Source of the DNA: Calliopum simillimum
Lineage: Eukaryota > Arthropoda > Insecta > Diptera > Lauxaniidae
Length of the DNA stretch: 64,000 bases
Assembly: GCA_951812925.1 (NCBI GenBank)
Contig: OX638370.1
Location: forward strand, 100,206,897 to 100,270,896
Direction of reading: 5' to 3'
Each line of letters opens with the position of its first letter. The stretch's first letter is position 1. The translations under genes and the position numbers were made by a program. Below are positions 1-10,299 of the stretch, in pieces. The notes below the pieces were generated by a model. The model saw nothing but the letters and a program-made list of their open reading frames with translations. It searched no databases and had not been told where the DNA came from.

Positions 1-1400
1 CGCGATATTCTTTTTCGAATCCAAAAGAATTTTTTTGGTCTTATCTAGTGGAAAGGTCAAAAATTACAAAAACAAGTACCGCAAGAAAAATGGGGAAAAA
101 AACCGACCGAAAATGTCGTAAAGGGATAGAATCCTCTCAAAGATGTTTAGATGATGTCTCCTCAAATAATGGCTACCATGGTTATTATTAAAAAAGCTTC
201 TTTTACTTGATAAATAATCTCAAAGTAAAATTTTACTAAAAAGCAAAATACTTTTGTGACCTTATAAAAAGATGAATAAATCATTTCTTTGCTTTTTAAG
301 TGATTAGAACGCATTATTTAAATTTTTTTATGAAATGGTATCAAAGTTAATGTTCCATTGACTCGAAGTTTATAAAAAAAATATTACTTTTCTAAGAATG
401 AAACGGCTAAAAATTGAGTATTAATTCAAATTTTTGAAAATTTTTTGTATGCAAAATACATCTGTGACTCACTGTATAGCGTGAGGAAAAGTGTTGAATT
501 TATTTTAAATTATTTTATTCAATATTATAGATGTTCTGCGTGATTAAATTGTCCATTTTAATAACATTTTGAAGATATACCCTTAATCTTATGGGAAATT
601 TAACATATTTTACATATCGTCGGGTCAAAACTACAACTAGATATCTACATTTTTCATGTTTTGAGAAAAAAGCGTTTTAAGTTTTTTGAAATTTGTTTTT
701 TGTATAGGATTTTGCAGTTTTCTGCTTTTTATTCTTTACATAAAATTTGATGGGGACTTCTTTTCAAAAAACCGATTAAACTAAGGCATAGAACTGTTTT
801 TTCTTCACGTTTCTGAATACTTAACTCAAAACATCAATATATGTAGATGTCTAGTTGTAGTTTTAACCCGACGATACGGAGCCGTTCTTTGTTGAATGAG
901 TTAAACTGGCATTGCAATTATTTTTAAAGTCGACACCCAGGATCCGTGAATGTTAGAATTCTCGACTAGCATAGTGATATTAATCTGGATATATATATCA
1001 TCATATATTAAGCAAAATTTACTACTAAGAAATTGCAATAAATACAATATACGATTTAGTTATTGAAATTATATTGCTCTGAGGCAAAAATTGTTTTCTG
1101 GCTCTTCGAATACATTTGAAATTAAAAACAATTGTTTCAAGCTTTTAATTGAAGTTTTAAAATGTATATTATGTTTACGAATTGAACACTCTAGAACTTA
1201 TTCGAAAAATTTAAAATTATTGGAGAAATTTATATATTAAATTCTTCATAATCATATCCGCTTCTTGGAATTCATGTTTTTAAAGATTTTGACAGAATCC
1301 GGGTGAGGGGAAATTTTTGACACATAATCGAATACTATCCTCAGTGTACTTTTAATATCAAGGTTAATATAAAGCAATTTTTTTTTACCAAACAACATAC
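1..1400 (-). other. otp: otp intron, 3' part, runs off the left edge
   Basis: This is sequence downstream (minus strand) of the last recognised otp exon. It starts at a GTATGT donor at 1400 and runs off the window. If that donor is not used, the frame stays open for about 49 more codons to a stop near 1252, giving a short alternative C-terminus that resembles nothing I know. Apart from the small inverted-repeat element at 617-874, I see only AT-rich intron. Confidence 0.6.
617..874. mobile_element. MITE with TCGTCGGGT termini, TA target duplication
   Basis: The ends are inverted repeats: TCGTCGGGTCAAAACTACAA on the left, and a right end complementary to a close variant of it. Both are flanked by TA (615-616 and 875-876). 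The inverted repeat extends about 50 bp inward, through 'ctagatatctacat'. There is no coding capacity. TA duplication plus inverted repeats fits a Tc1/mariner-mobilised MITE, which is inference. Partial relatives occur near 3990-4040 and 58235-58295. Confidence 0.7.
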
Positions 1401-1526
1401 CCAATGCATTTAATCCATAATGCTGATAACTGCCGGCACCCATTGCTGAACTAATATTAATACCCGAATTAAGACCACTATTTAATGTTGATGAAAGCGG
1501 TGAAGATTGATTTAGTTGACCAAAAC
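1401..1526 (-). CDS. otp: orthopedia (otp), exon encoding C-terminal region
   Basis: This 126-bp exon continues the Otp protein after the homeodomain exon. It enters in phase 1, completing the glycine codon split with the exon at 1783-1987, and leaves in phase 1 at a GTATGT donor. It encodes a serine/asparagine-rich stretch with 'FGQLNQSSPLSS' and 'GAGSYQHYGLNALG', which I recognise from fly Otp. The acceptor is odd: the AG is preceded by about ten A's rather than a pyrimidine tract, although a TACTAAT branch-point-like motif lies about 24 nt upstream. The OAR motif expected near the C-terminus of Otp is not in this exon and should lie beyond the left edge. An alternative is a longer terminal exon reading to the stop near 1252. 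Confidence 0.82.
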
Positions 1527-1782
1527 CTTTTTTTTTTGCCGATTTAATTAGTAAAAATTACAAGAACAGAAAAGAAATATACAAAAAAATTAGTATCAAC
1601 TAAATACATTTTAAAAAAGAGTATCAAAATTGAAATTGTTGGTTATGTTTGAGTTACTAATTCATAAAGAATAATTACGTTAAATGTTAGTCAAATATAT
1701 ATAAAATTTTTAAATTTCAAATAAAAGATCTACGAAAAATTGCAAATGTAATTTAAATTTAAGAACCCCACACACAACTTAC

Positions 1783-1987
1783 CAGCTGTCATCGGATTAA
1801 CGCCTACACTCCAGCGATCACCACCAAACATGCCCGTCCCGCAAAGACCTTCGCCCATGGCAATATTCGTTATATTGGCACCAAACGGTGGCAGACCATG
1901 CGATGGCAAGAGAGCGCCGGGTGTGCGAAAAACATTAGTGGTCTTCTTGCGCTTCTTCCATTTGGCGCGACGATTTTGAAACCAAAC
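1783..1987 (-). CDS. otp: orthopedia (otp), exon with homeodomain helix 3
   Basis: This 205-bp exon opens in phase 0 after a good acceptor (TTTCTTTCAG) and ends in phase 1 at a GTAAGT donor. It starts with [15 protein letters not shown], the recognition helix of a paired-like homeodomain with glutamine at position 50, which typically selects TAAT-containing sites. '[20 protein letters not shown]' and '[14 protein letters not shown]' follow; these are Otp-family sequence shared with vertebrate OTP around TTNVFR-PG-LLP. Otp is a nuclear transcription factor used in hindgut and nervous-system development in flies and in hypothalamic neurons of vertebrates (established knowledge). The exon is separated by about 54.8 kb from the one carrying the first 46 homeodomain residues. 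Confidence 0.96.
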
Positions 1988-1999
1988 CTGAAAGAAACA

Positions 2000-3985
2000 G
2001 AAACGAGAGAAATTTAATTCTAGCTTAGACATTTAATACAATTCAATTTCATTCCAAAAAGTTTTTCAAAATATTCATGTAGATATTCGAATCAACCCGA
2101 AAACTAGAGAATAAGTTTAGCGTTATGAATATTTATACATTTCAATTCAACTTCCTTTCAATTTCATAACAGCAGCCTTATGCAAATGTGTGTGTGTTCG
2201 ACCTTTTCTAACTCTTTCCGTTTGATTTCACAGACTTTGATGTTTCAACTTCCTTCCGACTGCACCACAAGGATATCGATGTTACTGTGGTTGTTGTCCG
2301 TCCGTCTGTCCTTTTGTCGGTTGGTCAGTTTAACATAAGATTTTAACAAGTGGTCAACGTTGGCCGTCTATCAGTCGACGTTGTGGTTGTTATTTGTTGT
2401 TCTTGTAACACTCACACACACATAAACAGAATAACTCGCATGTTGCAACGGTAATTGATCTTGATTAAAATTATGTTTTTGTGTGGAGGAGCATGTTGTA
2501 AAACAACAACAATAACAACAACACATACAAGAGCAATTACGATAACAAGCATTATGTGAAGAAGATAGTTATGATAATAAGAACAATACATATGTTATAG
2601 AGATGTATGTATGTTAATACGGAGCAAGAGTGAAAGCTTAAAATTTATAAGGACTACGTAATTTTTGTAATCGAAAAAAGTTGTTCATTTGAAATAGTGG
2701 ACCTTCAAAGAGTTGTATAGAAAACTTCACGAATCTCAGAATGCTCACTTTTCGTTATATCATTAGATTAATGGTGTCCCATAATTCAATTTAAGTTTGC
2801 CACCATTTATGCTGTAGTTCAATATAGACCAAAGGTAGAAAATATTTTTATTGCTGATACTTTAGGGTTAGTAAAAATGTATTAAAAAAGGAGATTGAGA
2901 TGAGTGACTGCAACAACAAACTTCATCCACATTTATGCAAAACGGTCCTGGAAAATATCGACAAAAGTGTGCATACGTGCCAGCTAAGCTGCGGTGATCG
3001 TTTGCTCAATATGCTAGCTCTTTTATATAAACTCAATTCTAAGTTCTTTATGTTTCATTAAAAACAAAAATGCAGTTCAAAAAAACTTGTATTTTCTATT
3101 GTTTTAAATTGTGTGTGAGTTATGGGACACTATTTATAAAGAAACGAATCTAGCGAACTGATTTAAAATATATATATGCATATTTGTATATCTGCATTTA
3201 AGACTTAATGGCCAATTTTCACATGCATCTTTTATTTAATGAGGCGACGCGATATGATTACTTCTATGAAATTGCTTCTTTGGAACCACGCACTATTTGA
3301 CTGTAACATGAAAACGTCTCTAAACTATGATAGAACAGTATGGCTCATTACAGCTCTTGTATCATCACCATTCTTAGCTTAGTGTTACAAACCAATGTGA
3401 GTCAAAGCTTCTTTAACTATGCTTCTCCAGGATTCACATCTTTTCGATTTGACTTCGTTGTTGCGAATGTTCATGGCTCTTATGCCTGTCTTGACAACGT
3501 CCAACCGTCAAGTTTTTAGGCCATTCTAATGCGCTTCGGCCATTTTTGGGAGTTGTCATACTTTAATTGGCTTGAATTTTCCCTTAGACTATTAATACTG
3601 TCTAAAAAAGCTCTTCATTAAAACCCAATTATTTTGTAAATTGGAAATTGCTTCCGCACAAACCGACAAATATTTCTTTCGTATTAAAAGTTCGCATCAA
3701 AGAGTTGCAGTAGATGATGAAGGCTTAATGGTCAAATAACATTAAAAGTTAATAAACTTAAGCAAAAAACTGCTTTGATTAATATGAAAATAACTTATAA
3801 AAATTATTTCAGTCTACAAAGTTAAAGTTTAGCGTGCTGTAGTGATGAAATGGGTTTGTTTCAAGTCATCTGAAAAATTGCAAATAGTACGTTGGTTAAT
3901 ACTGTACTTAACCAATATAAAAGGGCATCCTGAAATTACATTAAATTTTTTGAATTATCGCCAGGTATTGAGAGTATCTGCCCCA
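2000..3985. other. plain intron sequence
   Basis: I see no coding or recognisable mobile element here. There are CAA/CA runs near 2400-2530 and otherwise AT-rich sequence. Being next to the homeodomain exon, it could hold splicing or cis-regulatory elements, but nothing in a single sequence shows it. Confidence 0.4.
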
Positions 3986-3987
3986 CT

Positions 3988-4040
3988 GTGCGTCGGGTTA
4001 AAGCTACAACTAGACATCTACATTTTTAATGTTTTTTTTG
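3988..4040 (+). repeat. partial copy of the TCGTCGGGT MITE
   Basis: 'GCGTCGGGTTAAAGCTACAA' followed by 'ctagacatctacat' matches one terminal arm of the element at 617-874. The other arm is missing, so this is a single-ended relic. Confidence 0.55.
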
Positions 4041-4064
4041 TGTCATATTATGACATCAATCTAC

Positions 4065-4284
4065 ACACTAAAAAGTGATAGTTTACTTTTCTTACTTTTG
4101 ATTCCCTTTAGTATTGATTTTAAACTTTTTTGCTATTAAATTCCGAGTTTTTTCCAAAAAAGTTTAAAATTTATTCCAAAAAAGTATGAAATTTATTCCA
4201 AAATAGTTTAAAATTATTACTTGTTTTGGTATTGCTCTATATAAATACTTTTTGGTTTTAAAATTAAACAAAAACTTTAACTGT
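4065..4284 (+). repeat. ~220-bp interspersed repeat, copy 1
   Basis: The sequence starts 'ACACTAAAAAGTGATAG' and ends 'CAAAAACTTTAACTGT'. The interior has three variants of 'ccaaaaaagtttaaaattta'. The reverse complement recurs at 8799-9015, so this is a short non-coding MITE-like repeat with weakly similar inverted ends (ACACTaaaa / ttttAsTGT). Confidence 0.6.
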
Positions 4285-6057
4285 ATATACCATATTCATC
4301 CAATGGTATCCAATTTATATCGGTTCTTTTAAAAGCTATATCCGGATCTTACGATGACTGTATCCGCGAAATTAGATTCAAGCGATACTTTTTGATTTCG
4401 TATTTGTTCTTTCTTAGAATGAGAACAGCATTGTCACGGGTGCTAAAATCCTAGATGTAGATGCAGTACCAAATCGATCTGGAGTAGATGTTGATACATC
4501 TTTCCAGTAATACTAGCCGAAGATTTGTAGTTAACAAAATGCTACGCAATCTCAGTTGGCACACTTCACGATAAGCAAGAAACACTTCACTTTTTTTCGA
4601 TTAACGTTACTCCGTCAACTTTTCACCATGTTTGAGGGTTTGGAGATTTATTTGGCGAATCCCGTAGACCATCCGCAATTTTGTAATTTTACTTTGTTTT
4701 AATTATTTTTAATGAAATTTAGATGTTTATGTTTTTTTTTGCATGTTTTTTTAAAACTTAGCGTTCGAAATCAAATGGAAAATACCAGGGCTGCATAGTA
4801 GCCCTTCTCTGCTGGAAATGAAATTTCAATTCTCAAAATATTCACGATTGCAATTGCTCCTTATCGAGAAAAGTATACATTCGAGATAAAATTTCTAGAC
4901 AAATTCACGATAAGGCCCATATTCTTAGTGAATATTAATTAGGAGGCACCTATGTAATATTAAGAGTTGTGAATGTCGAAAAATACTTCAAAAGTTTCAT
5001 AACATGATACGTTGCTAAACATGAGTCCGCACAGAATATAGGCGTTAAAAAGTCGGTTAATCAAAACACTTATTTTTTTTTTCAGATTCTTCATAATTTG
5101 TTGTTGTTATGATTTTTTTCTTAAATTTTGTACAAAAATAGAATTTAAGGGTGTGTTGCCGACAGCCAACACAATCAAAAAAAAAAAAAAAAAAAAAAAT
5201 CACAGACAAAGAAGATTTTCAGCTTTTTACGTCAGAATAAGGCTGTGTGCGGCGTTAGTCTTTTAATTTGACGATTCAACCCCCATCCCCCGCCCATGAA
5301 TAAATTATTGGCTGATGAGCATGCAAAACACATTAACAACAACAACAACCATAAAGCAACAACAACAGACTTTGCTGCTGTAAGTCACTTTCAGTTCATG
5401 ACATGTGTGAAAAAGGCATGAAAACGGAAAAGGTAGTGCGCCGCTAAGTGAGCAACAAAAAAGAGGAGGCAAAAAAAAAAAAAAACAAAAACAAAAAATG
5501 TAGCTGCTAAAAAGGCGCGCACGCTTATGTACGTTAAATAGACAACGTCATGGTCGTTAATAAAAAAATGTGTCAGGATATGCAAGGATATGCATGAGAA
5601 TATAATAAAATCTAATAACATGTTGTGCTATTTTATGTTGGTATATCTTCTACTTTTTCTTCGTTATACGGATATGATCAAAAATACATAGAAGTATTGA
5701 TTTTTTAAGATATTTATTTCAAGCTTTAACTTCTTAGAGTAAACGAAATTATCTAAAGACTTATTGTGAAAAATTAGAAACAAAAGAGTTATTATATTTT
5801 AGTTAAAATTGAATTCCATTGCATGCAAAAATAACTTGTATTAAAGAAAAAAATCGTGTTTAAGTCTTCTACATGTTGAACTCGAATGCATTTTTAAATA
5901 ATTTTATACCATCTGCCCGTGTAAAGTGGAATTTGCTCGATGCTTCTGGTGGCACACCACTCAACTTAATTTTCGCAAAATAGTGGGGAAAGTATTTCCA
6001 ATATTTCACTTTCAACGCGTAAATTTCTGTTGTGGAAGATTGACGTTGTGGTATATT

Positions 6058-6420
6058 AGGCCAGGTCGATGAAAAAATAATTGGAAAAACAGCTTACTTA
6101 GACCACTCTAAAAACAGCCAAAATCATTATTTTTCATAACTTCGGCAGTTGATGTCGGATATTTAAAAATCATATATCGTTATAAAGGGCTTAAGTTAGA
6201 ATTAAGTAGCACTACATGGGTAAAATTTTAAAAACAATTTTGGAGGATTTTAATTTTATAAAGAAAGAAATGGCATTTAGGGGAATACGAACTAGAGAAA
6301 CGAAGTCTACAAGTCAAATCTGACCTCAAAGGTCTGAACAAAATAAAGAAAAAATGTAGGCCTATTTAAGCCCTTTACAACGATATATAACTTTTGAACA
6401 TCGGGTATTAGGCCAGTCAA
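6058..6420. repeat. imperfect foldback repeat
   Basis: The arms around 6148-6196 and 6363-6412 are reverse complements with mismatches; a shared core is 'atatatcgtt-taaagggctt'. 'ATTAGGCCAG' occurs on both outer sides. A related single-arm sequence ('caggtgatgtccgat', then 'gggtaaaat' and 'ggactt-aattcta') lies near 23700-23960. There is no coding capacity. Confidence 0.5.
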
Positions 6421-6654
6421 ATTAGGGTTTTACCTCAGAATGAGAGATAATAAGCTTTATTATAGTGTTCTAAAAGTTTTCTCAAAAGTCTCATACAATC
6501 TCGTGTCTGCGTGATATGTTATTCCACGGTCAAAGGTCACAAAAATCAGTTTTTTTTTTCAAATATTTCGAAAACTAATAATTTAAGCGATTGATAAATT
6601 ATGGGGTTTCCAACGAGAACAAACGTTTTTTATAACTTAGTGTTCGTGCAAAAT

Positions 6655-6948
6655 CTAATGTATTGAAGTGGAACTAATGTACAAGGATGCTTTTATCTCA
6701 CAATATATCACATGACGATCTTGCATTATCAGTTCATGCACTGCATCGATGTTTTGTGGCACAACAACCGATTTTGAACGACCTTCACGACCACGATTGA
6801 AATCACTATACCAGCAATATACTGTGGTTTTTGATCGTGCCTTATCGCCATACAGAGAACTGAGTTCATCGACACATTCTTGTTGAGATAATCCACGTCG
6901 AAAGTTGTGAAAAATAATCCAACGAAAACCTTTTCTTGAAATTTCCAT
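6655..6948 (-). pseudogene. mariner transposase, N-terminal fragment
   Basis: About 97 codons start at MEISRKGFRW and keep the mariner N-terminal DNA-binding region: FRRGLSQQECVDELSSLYGD for the first helix-turn-helix, then 'VVPQNIDAVHELIMQDRH' and 'SSTSIH' leading into the second. Full mariner transposases are roughly 345 residues with a D,D34D catalytic core; that core is absent and the frame stops at 6655, so this is a 3'-truncated dead copy. The spacer between the two helix-turn-helix motifs is also shortened. A 5' terminal inverted repeat should lie just right of 6950, but I could not delimit it. The family identification rests on recognising the motifs. Confidence 0.85.
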
Positions 6949-7117
6949 TTTTTAGCCAAATTGATTTTCTTAACTCACTTTGAACAAAACAAATAGCACT
7001 TGTATATCAAAACGTTGTGAGTACGTTTATGCTAAAGTATGTCAAACTTTATTATGGTGTTGCCAGATTTTAGCTATTGACATTAGTGTTGCCAGTTTCC
7101 GAAACATAAATAGTGCC

Positions 7118-7305
7118 CCTCGTAGTTCTTAGTGTTTGAGTAAAATTTAGTTCTCAAGAAACGCTTTCAGCACAGCGTTTTGTAGCTTTTGCTTGTATGG
7201 GAGGTGCAACACCCTCTTATCTGATTTCATCCAGTTTTCGTTGAGAGCTTGCATTTAAAGTCCTTAGTATTTGAGTTAAAATTAGTTAGATTATCACATA
7301 ACCTT
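7118..7305 (-). repeat. fragment of Helentron-like central tandem repeat
   Basis: One complete and one partial ~130-bp unit, including 'cttgtatgggaggtgcaac' and 'ttgagagcttgcattta', match the tandem units at 9440-10008 in the same orientation. Neither element terminus is present. It directly abuts the mariner fragment region. Confidence 0.6.
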
Positions 7306-8118
7306 AATATTTTGAGGGCAGGGCAGCTATTTTCGGTATTTTATAAAAAAAGAAAACCAGGGTTTCCAAAAACTTATAATTGAAACCCGTTGCGGAGAAC
7401 CGTGACGTGTGTACACGTTTATAGACACAATGCTGAGAATCCATAAATTAAACTACAAATTGCTAGCTACGCCATACAGCAAATTCTTCAGCTTCAGTCT
7501 CCTGCGACTATTTCCTGTTTCCAGTAAAATAAGATGGCAGTAAGACATTTGGGTCGAATGAAGAAGTGGTTATTGAAATAAACACCTAGTTTTGAGACTC
7601 TTCGGAAGGAAGGAATAAAAGGATTGGAAAAACGCTGGACGTAGCGAGTTAAAAAGAGACAATGTTTAGAAATAAAAGGCTTTTCTGCCGAAAAAAATAT
7701 ATTTTATTCAAATAGCCTAGAACTGATGAAACTGCCCACGCATGAATATTTTTTTTTTTTCTCAAAAAGAATTTCCTAATTTCTTTAACAAGTACAAAGA
7801 AGTGCAGTACTTTAAAACTTTAAACATTTCAAATTTGAGTTTTCTTCAATAACATCCTTTGAGATATTCCGATTTTATGTTCCATTTAAAACAGTCTCAC
7901 ATTTTCTTATATAAAAAAACGAAACCAATAAAATCCATTAAATTGTACTACTCCCAGAGGACTGACATGAGACGCTTTAAATCATTTTCATGTTATGACT
8001 TTTTTGACTCTCCGGTTTCTTTTGTTTTTGTTTTGGTTTTTTCGCATCATTTAAAATTCAATATGTAACAAACAACAATAAGAACAACAACAATGTGAAA
8101 TGTGGCACAAACACCGGC

Positions 8119-8147
8119 AGCAACAACAACAACAACAACAACAAAAC
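8119..8147 (+). repeat. (CAA)n microsatellite
   Basis: A run of CAA triplets starting with a single CAG. It creates spurious poly-Q and poly-C reading frames on both strands. Similar shorter runs lie near 5335-5365, 8360-8380, 27800-27820, 31995-32015 and 40770-40790. Confidence 0.8.
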
Positions 8148-8798
8148 AAACATAACAAGTTAAGTTCATCAAAATGCAATTCTTTGACTTTGCGGCAGGA
8201 CGCATTAAACAGATTTATTATCCTTGAATTTGTGAAGACCAAAAAAACAAGGAAGGAAAATACCACAAGGGGAAGTAAAAGTGTAATTGAGAGGGTGCAA
8301 AGTGTCAAAAAGTCGTTTATTTGTCTGTCTGTCCGTTGAACAACCACAATATTGCAAGAACAACAACAACAACAACAATAGATAAAGCAAATAAACCGCC
8401 ACCCAAAAGGAATTGAATGAACTGCACGGAACACATAATGAAAAGCAACGAATTAACCAGCGAAAAATTATTGTCAGCACGAGATGGTGCTAAAGCAGCC
8501 TTGAAAATTACAAAAAGGGTACAAATATTTGTTAAGAAAACAGGGTGTGCGTACAATTTTGCACCCTCACTTGCTGGCTGGCTACTGCTTTTAATAAGCA
8601 AAATATTGCAATGTTATGTGCCGAAACGACCTTTGCAAACTACATGGCAGGGGCTGTATAGATTGTGGCTTAAGCTATGATGATGCCAAAGTTTTGTTTT
8701 CATTATTTTCATTGTGCCAGGATTCTATGATATTCTGCTTTAAAGTGCTGAATCTATGAATCTATGTATGTATATTACGCTTATAGAAAATGACGTGC

Positions 8799-9015
8799 AC
8801 AGTAAAAGTTTTTGTTTAATTTTAAAACCAAAAAGTATTTATGTAGAACAATGCCAAAAAGTATAAATTTTAAACTATTTTGGAATAAATTTCATACTTT
8901 TCTGAAATAAATTTCAAACTTTTTTGGAAAAAATCGGAATTTAATACCAAAAAATGTTTAAACTAATACTAAAGGGAATCAAAACTAAGAAAAGTAAACC
9001 ATAATTTTTTAGTGT
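8799..9015 (-). repeat. ~220-bp interspersed repeat, copy 2
   Basis: Reverse-orientation copy of 4065-4284, starting 'ACAGTAAAAGTTTTTG' and ending 'TTTTTTAGTGT'. The two copies are similar over their whole length but carry many substitutions, so both are old. Confidence 0.6.
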
Positions 9016-9387
9016 AAAATTGATAGTCACCAATGGCTTTGGAAAGCCAAAATCTTACTAATTGAACTTTGCTTTTAGAATTTTCCAATTGAATCATTTC
9101 AGTGTTATCATCAAAACTTTAAAAGTTGACTTAGGCCTGGATTATTTAACCAAGTAGTTCACTAAAATGCTGACACGAGTTTAACTAACGTTTCACATTC
9201 ATAGTGTTTTGGTTTACTAAAACAATGAATAATAGAAAAATATGGTACCACGGTAAAATTTTGTTCATTTTGTTTATGGTTGGAAAAAAAAAACAGGGCT
9301 GCAAACCTTTTCACAAATCGATGCAGTTTGGTACAGTGGTTAGCACCATTTTACGATAACTTGTATCGGTTTGGTAAGCAAAATAAC

Positions 9388-10008
9388 AACTAGTAAGTGT
9401 GTATCCTTTGGCCTGGCCAAACATTTAATACTCTACACTGCAGTATTTTTAAAATATTGCTTATATGGGAGGTGCCACGCTCTTTTGTCCAAGTTCACCC
9501 AGTTTTAACTCAGAGCTTGAAGCTATTCTGAGTGAAATTTTGTTGGATTATCTCAAAAAACGTTTTAAGTGTAGCGTTTTGAAGCTTTTGCTTATATGGG
9601 AGGTGCCACGCTCTCTTGTCTGATTTCATGCAATTTTTTCTCAGGGGTTGCATTTATAGTCCTTAGTGTCTGAGTAAAATTTAGTTTGATTATCTCAAAA
9701 AAAGCTTTCAGTATAGCGTTCTGAAGTTTTCGCTTATACGGGAGTTGCCACGCCCTCTTGTCCGAGTTCGTCTAGTCTTAACTCAGAGCGAGCATTTATA
9801 GTCTTTAGTATTTAAATGAAATTTAGTTGCACTATCTCAAAAATCGCTTTCATAGCGTTTTGAAGATCATGCTTATATGGGAGGTGCACGCCCTCTTGTC
9901 CGATTTCACCAAGTTTTTGTTGAGAGCTTGCATTTATAGTTTTTAGTGTCTGAGTAAAATTTAGTTCGACTATCTCAAAAAACGCTTTCAGTATAGCGTT
10001 TTGAAGCT
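9388..10008 (-). mobile_element. Helentron/DINE-like element, 5'-truncated
   Basis: Read on the minus strand, the 3' end has the hallmark order: subterminal 'GTGTAGAGTATT', a perfect stem-loop TTTGGCC-A-GGCCAAA (9407-9421) and a terminal CTAGTT (9388-9393). Upstream lie four tandem units carrying 'gggaggtgcc', starting at about 9467, 9598, 9740 and 9879 (spacing 131, 142 and 139 bp). The 5' conserved block seen at 46065 is missing. The structure (subterminal inverted repeat, central tandem repeats, 3' hairpin, CTAG-T end) matches non-autonomous Helentrons (HINE/DINE-1 group) of flies. The assignment is inference from structure. Confidence 0.72.
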
Positions 10009-10100
10009 TCGAATTCAGAGTTTTCAGCAGTTAAGCTTACGTTTGTCAGCGAAATGCTGTGTTTACTTGAAACCAAAGCACGACAAAAATATTTCGGAAG

Positions 10101-10268
10101 ACGTAAAATGCTTAGAATCTTTCAAAGAATAGGTGTGAATTTTTTCAGAATTTTTGGAAATTTTTTTTATTTTTCATTTTCTTGACCAAGTTTTGAAAAA
10201 TTATAAAATATGTGAAAAAATTCCGAAAAAATTCACACGTATTTTTTGAATTTTAAGCATTTTATGCC
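10101..10268. repeat. imperfect inverted repeat
   Basis: The arms 10101-10157 and 10218-10268 are reverse complements with mismatches ('gtaaaatgctta-aatc' against 'gaatttt-aagcatttta', and 'gtgtgaattttttc' against 'gaaaaaattcacac'). It is probably a small MITE; target duplications were not resolved. Confidence 0.5.
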
Positions 10269-10299
10269 TTGTACACTTGCTTTTGATTAAAAAAATTTG

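Noticed and set aside
8051..8601. Cysteine-rich minus-strand frames
   Set aside because: They are produced by CAA/CAG microsatellites and flanks; there is no domain, and overlapping frames occur on both strands.
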